Positions 7,876-8,795 of a stretch of DNA of 8,795 bases are shown here, one piece after another (the stretch's first letter is position 1; every line of letters starts with the position of its first letter). The DNA comes from an uncultured Ruminococcus sp. (lineage in GTDB: Bacteria; Bacillota_A; Clostridia; Oscillospirales; Acutalibacteraceae): assembly GCA_902773395.1 (NCBI GenBank), contig CACYEJ010000192.1:1-8795 (forward strand). Reading direction: 5' to 3'. Position numbers and translations under genes: made by a program. Under the pieces are notes generated by a model. That model was not told the origin of the DNA. It was given only the letters and a program-made list of their open reading frames with translations, and ran no database searches.

Positions 7876-7980
7876 AAAGTCTAAAAGATTTTGCATATTA
7901 AAGACTGGCTCAAACTTTTTCAAAGGCACCCCAAATAAAATGTTCTTATAGAGCCTTAGACTTTATGCAATTTTTGTTTT
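7876..7980. repeat. Imperfect long inverted repeat in a gene-free stretch, possible mobile-element remnant or RNA hairpin
   Basis: TTGCATATTAAAGACTGGCTC (7891-7911 region) is imperfectly complementary to GAGCC-TTAGACTTT-ATGCAA (7951-7970). A second, perfect 9-base match pairs AAAGTCTAA (7876-7884) with TTAGACTTT (7956-7964), so the right arm has two possible partners. On the plus strand the right arm runs into TTTTTGTTTTT, which could serve as a terminator tail. On the minus strand the inner part reads GGCTCTATAAG ... GAGCC, a pattern reminiscent of ISL3-type element ends, without a transposase and without a clean target duplication. No ORF with a ribosome binding site occurs here, and no good promoter was found. 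The pairing is seen; identity is open. Confidence 0.45.
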
Positions 7981-8025
7981 TACACCCCGAATAATCCCCC
8001 GATTTTTTCGAGAAAATATAAAATC

Positions 8026-8073
8026 AACAGCCCCGGACCGCTGATTTTATTTCAGTGATTCGGGGCTGTTTTT
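8026..8073 (+). terminator. GC-rich hairpin terminator between converging genes
   Basis: AACAGCCCCG (8026-8035) pairs perfectly with CGGGGCTGTT (8061-8070), followed by TTT to give five T in a row. The 25-base loop holds an inner stem CGCTGA (8039-8044) / TCAGTG (8052-8057). Read on the minus strand, the stem is followed by the U-rich GATTTTATATTTTC, so it may also end the small minus-strand gene that stops 36 bases away. No plus-strand gene lies directly before it, since the DUF4832 gene already has its own terminator. Confidence 0.75.
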
Positions 8074-8108
8074 AATAAATTCTCAGTTATCCATTTTTGT
8101 AAAGAGGA

Positions 8109-8276
8109 TTAGTTCTTTGTTGCTGTTCTGCTTTTTTTTGCCTCTTCAATTAATTTTTGAATAATCTCTTTTTCTTCTTCGCTTGCCATTCGGTATTCGA
8201 GTAAGATAATCAAATCCTTTTCGGTAAGTTCTGTTACTTTTCCGTTTAGTTCTGTAATTATCATTTCTTCTGTCAT
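8109..8276 (-). CDS. Small helical charged protein of unknown function, 55 residues
   Basis: The start ATG (complement of 8274-8276) is chosen because AAAGGAGG (complement of 8284-8291) lies 7 bases before it; a longer frame upstream to 8339 would start in promoter sequence without a binding site. Stop TAA is the complement of 8109-8111. The protein has no signal peptide, membrane segment or Cys. It carries 13 acidic and 9 basic residues and reads as two likely helices, LTEKDLIILLEYRM (17-30) and SEEEKEIIQKLIEEAKK (32-48). The LTEKDLIILL stretch recalls the C-terminal tails of some small helix-turn-helix proteins, but no DNA-binding helix is present. I do not recognise a family. It is a single-gene unit with a near-consensus promoter, so it is probably well expressed. 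It could be an antitoxin-like or regulatory peptide, but nothing in the sequence proves this. Confidence 0.82.
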   Translation of the reverse strand: MTEEMIITELNGKVTELTEKDLIILLEYRMASEEEKEIIQKLIEEAKKSRTATKN

Positions 8277-8307
8277 TATTGTTCCTCCTTTGATAATGTT
8301 TATACTC

Positions 8308-8336
8308 ATTATACCATACAATGACAGAATTTTCAA
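8308..8336 (-). promoter_or_regulatory. Sigma-A promoter (extended -10) of the 55-residue protein gene
   Basis: On the minus strand TTGAAA (complement of 8331-8336) and TATAAT (complement of 8308-8313) are 17 bases apart, and the -10 box is preceded by TGG, an extended -10 element. Transcription would start near 8301, about 24 bases before the ATG, leaving room for little more than the ribosome binding site. Confidence 0.88.
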
Positions 8337-8416
8337 CATTTTATATTAATAATTATATAATTTTTAGCTGCAATACGGGCAATATTTTTATCAAAATCTT
8401 CATAACAGCTAGCATG

Positions 8417-8442
8417 TAAAACAGATTATTAAAAAAATCTGT
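8417..8442 (-). terminator. Probable weak terminator of the right-hand minus-strand unit
   Basis: On the minus strand ACAGATT (complement of 8436-8442) pairs with AATCTGT (complement of 8421-8427) across an 8-base loop and is followed by TTTT (8417-8420). The stem is AT-rich and the tail short, so efficiency is uncertain. It lies 21 bases beyond the stop of the 24-codon ORF. The stretch from here to the promoter at 8336 shows nothing else I can support. Confidence 0.5.
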
Positions 8443-8463
8443 GATAATAAATTTTGATTTGAC

Positions 8464-8538
8464 TTAAAAGTCTTCCGTATCACCGTTTTTTATATATCCT
8501 ATTTTTAAGATTTGCAATTCAACTTTGAACGTTCCCAT
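8464..8538 (-). CDS. Tiny ORF of 24 codons with a good ribosome binding site, possibly a truncated gene
   Basis: On the minus strand GGAGAT (complement of 8545-8550) lies 6 bases before ATG (complement of 8536-8538), and the frame reads MGTFKVELQILKIGYIKN..., ending in DTEDF and TAA at 8464-8466. It begins 37 bases after the stop of the SUKH-like gene, so both may share a transcript. The N-terminus reads like the first strands of a normal protein that stops abruptly, which suggests an early stop or a decayed gene; a genuine micropeptide is the alternative. The family is not recognised. Confidence 0.45.
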   Translation of the reverse strand: MGTFKVELQILKIGYIKNGDTEDF

Positions 8539-8575
8539 ATTATCATCTCCATACAGTGGATCTATTTATTATAGG

Positions 8576-8795
8576 CTAATTATTTGATGTTGCGTTTCTG
8601 AAATAATCCATCAAGCTTTCGGCGTACCACGCCTCTTTAAAGTCAAAATACTTATACATAAAAATCGACCCGTTGGATTTGAGAACATAAAAATCACCTG
8701 TACCGTTATCAGCAAAGACAAACCCATCATTCCCACATTCGGAAAGGAAAGCGTTGGTTTGTTCTTTTATATGTGCAAGTGAATAAATAATTGGC
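8576..8795 (-). CDS. SMI1/KNR4 (SUKH)-like immunity protein, C-terminal part only
   Basis: On the minus strand a frame is open from the window edge to TAG (complement of 8576-8578), 72 complete codons. The N-terminus lies outside the window. The segment GFVFADNGTGDFYVL, followed by SNGSIFMY and then an aromatic-acidic stretch ending SLMDYF, matches the layout of the C-terminal half of SUKH / SMI1-KNR4 domains: the hydrophobic strand, the G-x-G-D/N-x-Y turn, the next strands, and a final helix with Ser-Leu-x-x-Phe-like packing. By family knowledge, bacterial SUKH proteins are mostly immunity proteins that neutralise polymorphic or contact-dependent toxins, often in arrays without the toxin. 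That role is inferred. The assignment rests on short motifs; a different small immunity family remains possible. Confidence 0.6.
   Translation of the reverse strand, partial: PIIYSLAHIKEQTNAFLSECGNDGFVFADNGTGDFYVLKSNGSIFMYKYFDFKEAWYAESLMDYFRNATSNN

Noticed and set aside
7852..7880. Perfect -35 box TTGACA at 7852 as a promoter for an RNA in the gene-free stretch
   Set aside because: At the proper 16-18 base spacing there is only TCAAAG/CAAAGT. The better TATACT at 7869-7874 is just 11 bases away, too close for a sigma-A promoter.
8333..8425. Minus-strand 30-codon open stretch containing CYEDFDKNIARIAAKNY
   Set aside because: It has no start codon or ribosome binding site, is preceded by two stops and overlaps the -35 box of the 55-residue gene. 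It could be a gene remnant, but an open stretch this short is expected by chance.

Overview
The window looks like chromosomal DNA of a low-GC, Gram-positive gut or rumen anaerobe of the Ruminococcus / Oscillospiraceae type. The evidence is an AT-rich base composition, strong GGAGG-type ribosome binding sites, sigma-A-like promoters, a type I dockerin module (the cellulosome/amylosome plug-in domain), BspA-type leucine-rich repeats and InlB-like B-repeats in secreted proteins. The species cannot be named from this sequence alone.

Left part (1-7818, all plus strand): three genes for large exported proteins. The first (1-1599, 5' end outside the window) joins BspA-type LRRs to a beta-rich surface domain and ends in a complete two-loop dockerin, followed by a good terminator. 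A clear sigma-A promoter (1796-1824) then starts a new unit. It reads first a very small acidic protein (1903-2040, TTG start, too short for routine gene calling), then a 1270-residue signal-peptide-bearing multidomain protein (2072-5884). A weak terminator-like hairpin and a second hairpin next to the ribosome binding site separate this from a 586-residue exported DUF4874/DUF4832 protein (5999-7759), a TIM-barrel glycosidase-like family. A strong terminator closes the unit. The simplest reading is a set of extracellular proteins for binding, and possibly cutting, polysaccharide. Only the first has a dockerin; the other two have neither dockerin nor sortase motif.

Middle (7819-8108): no gene, but several inverted repeats. 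These are an imperfect long hairpin around 7876-7980 of unknown nature, and a GC-rich hairpin at 8026-8073 that may end transcription between the two converging strands.

Right part (8109-8795, all minus strand): a 55-codon gene with its own near-consensus promoter and ribosome binding site, a 24-codon ORF with a good ribosome binding site, and the C-terminal 72 codons of a gene resembling SMI1/KNR4 (SUKH) immunity proteins that continues beyond the window. This end looks like a small accessory or immunity cluster, distinct from the secreted-protein genes.

No rRNA, tRNA, CRISPR array, intact transposase gene or replication origin was recognised.
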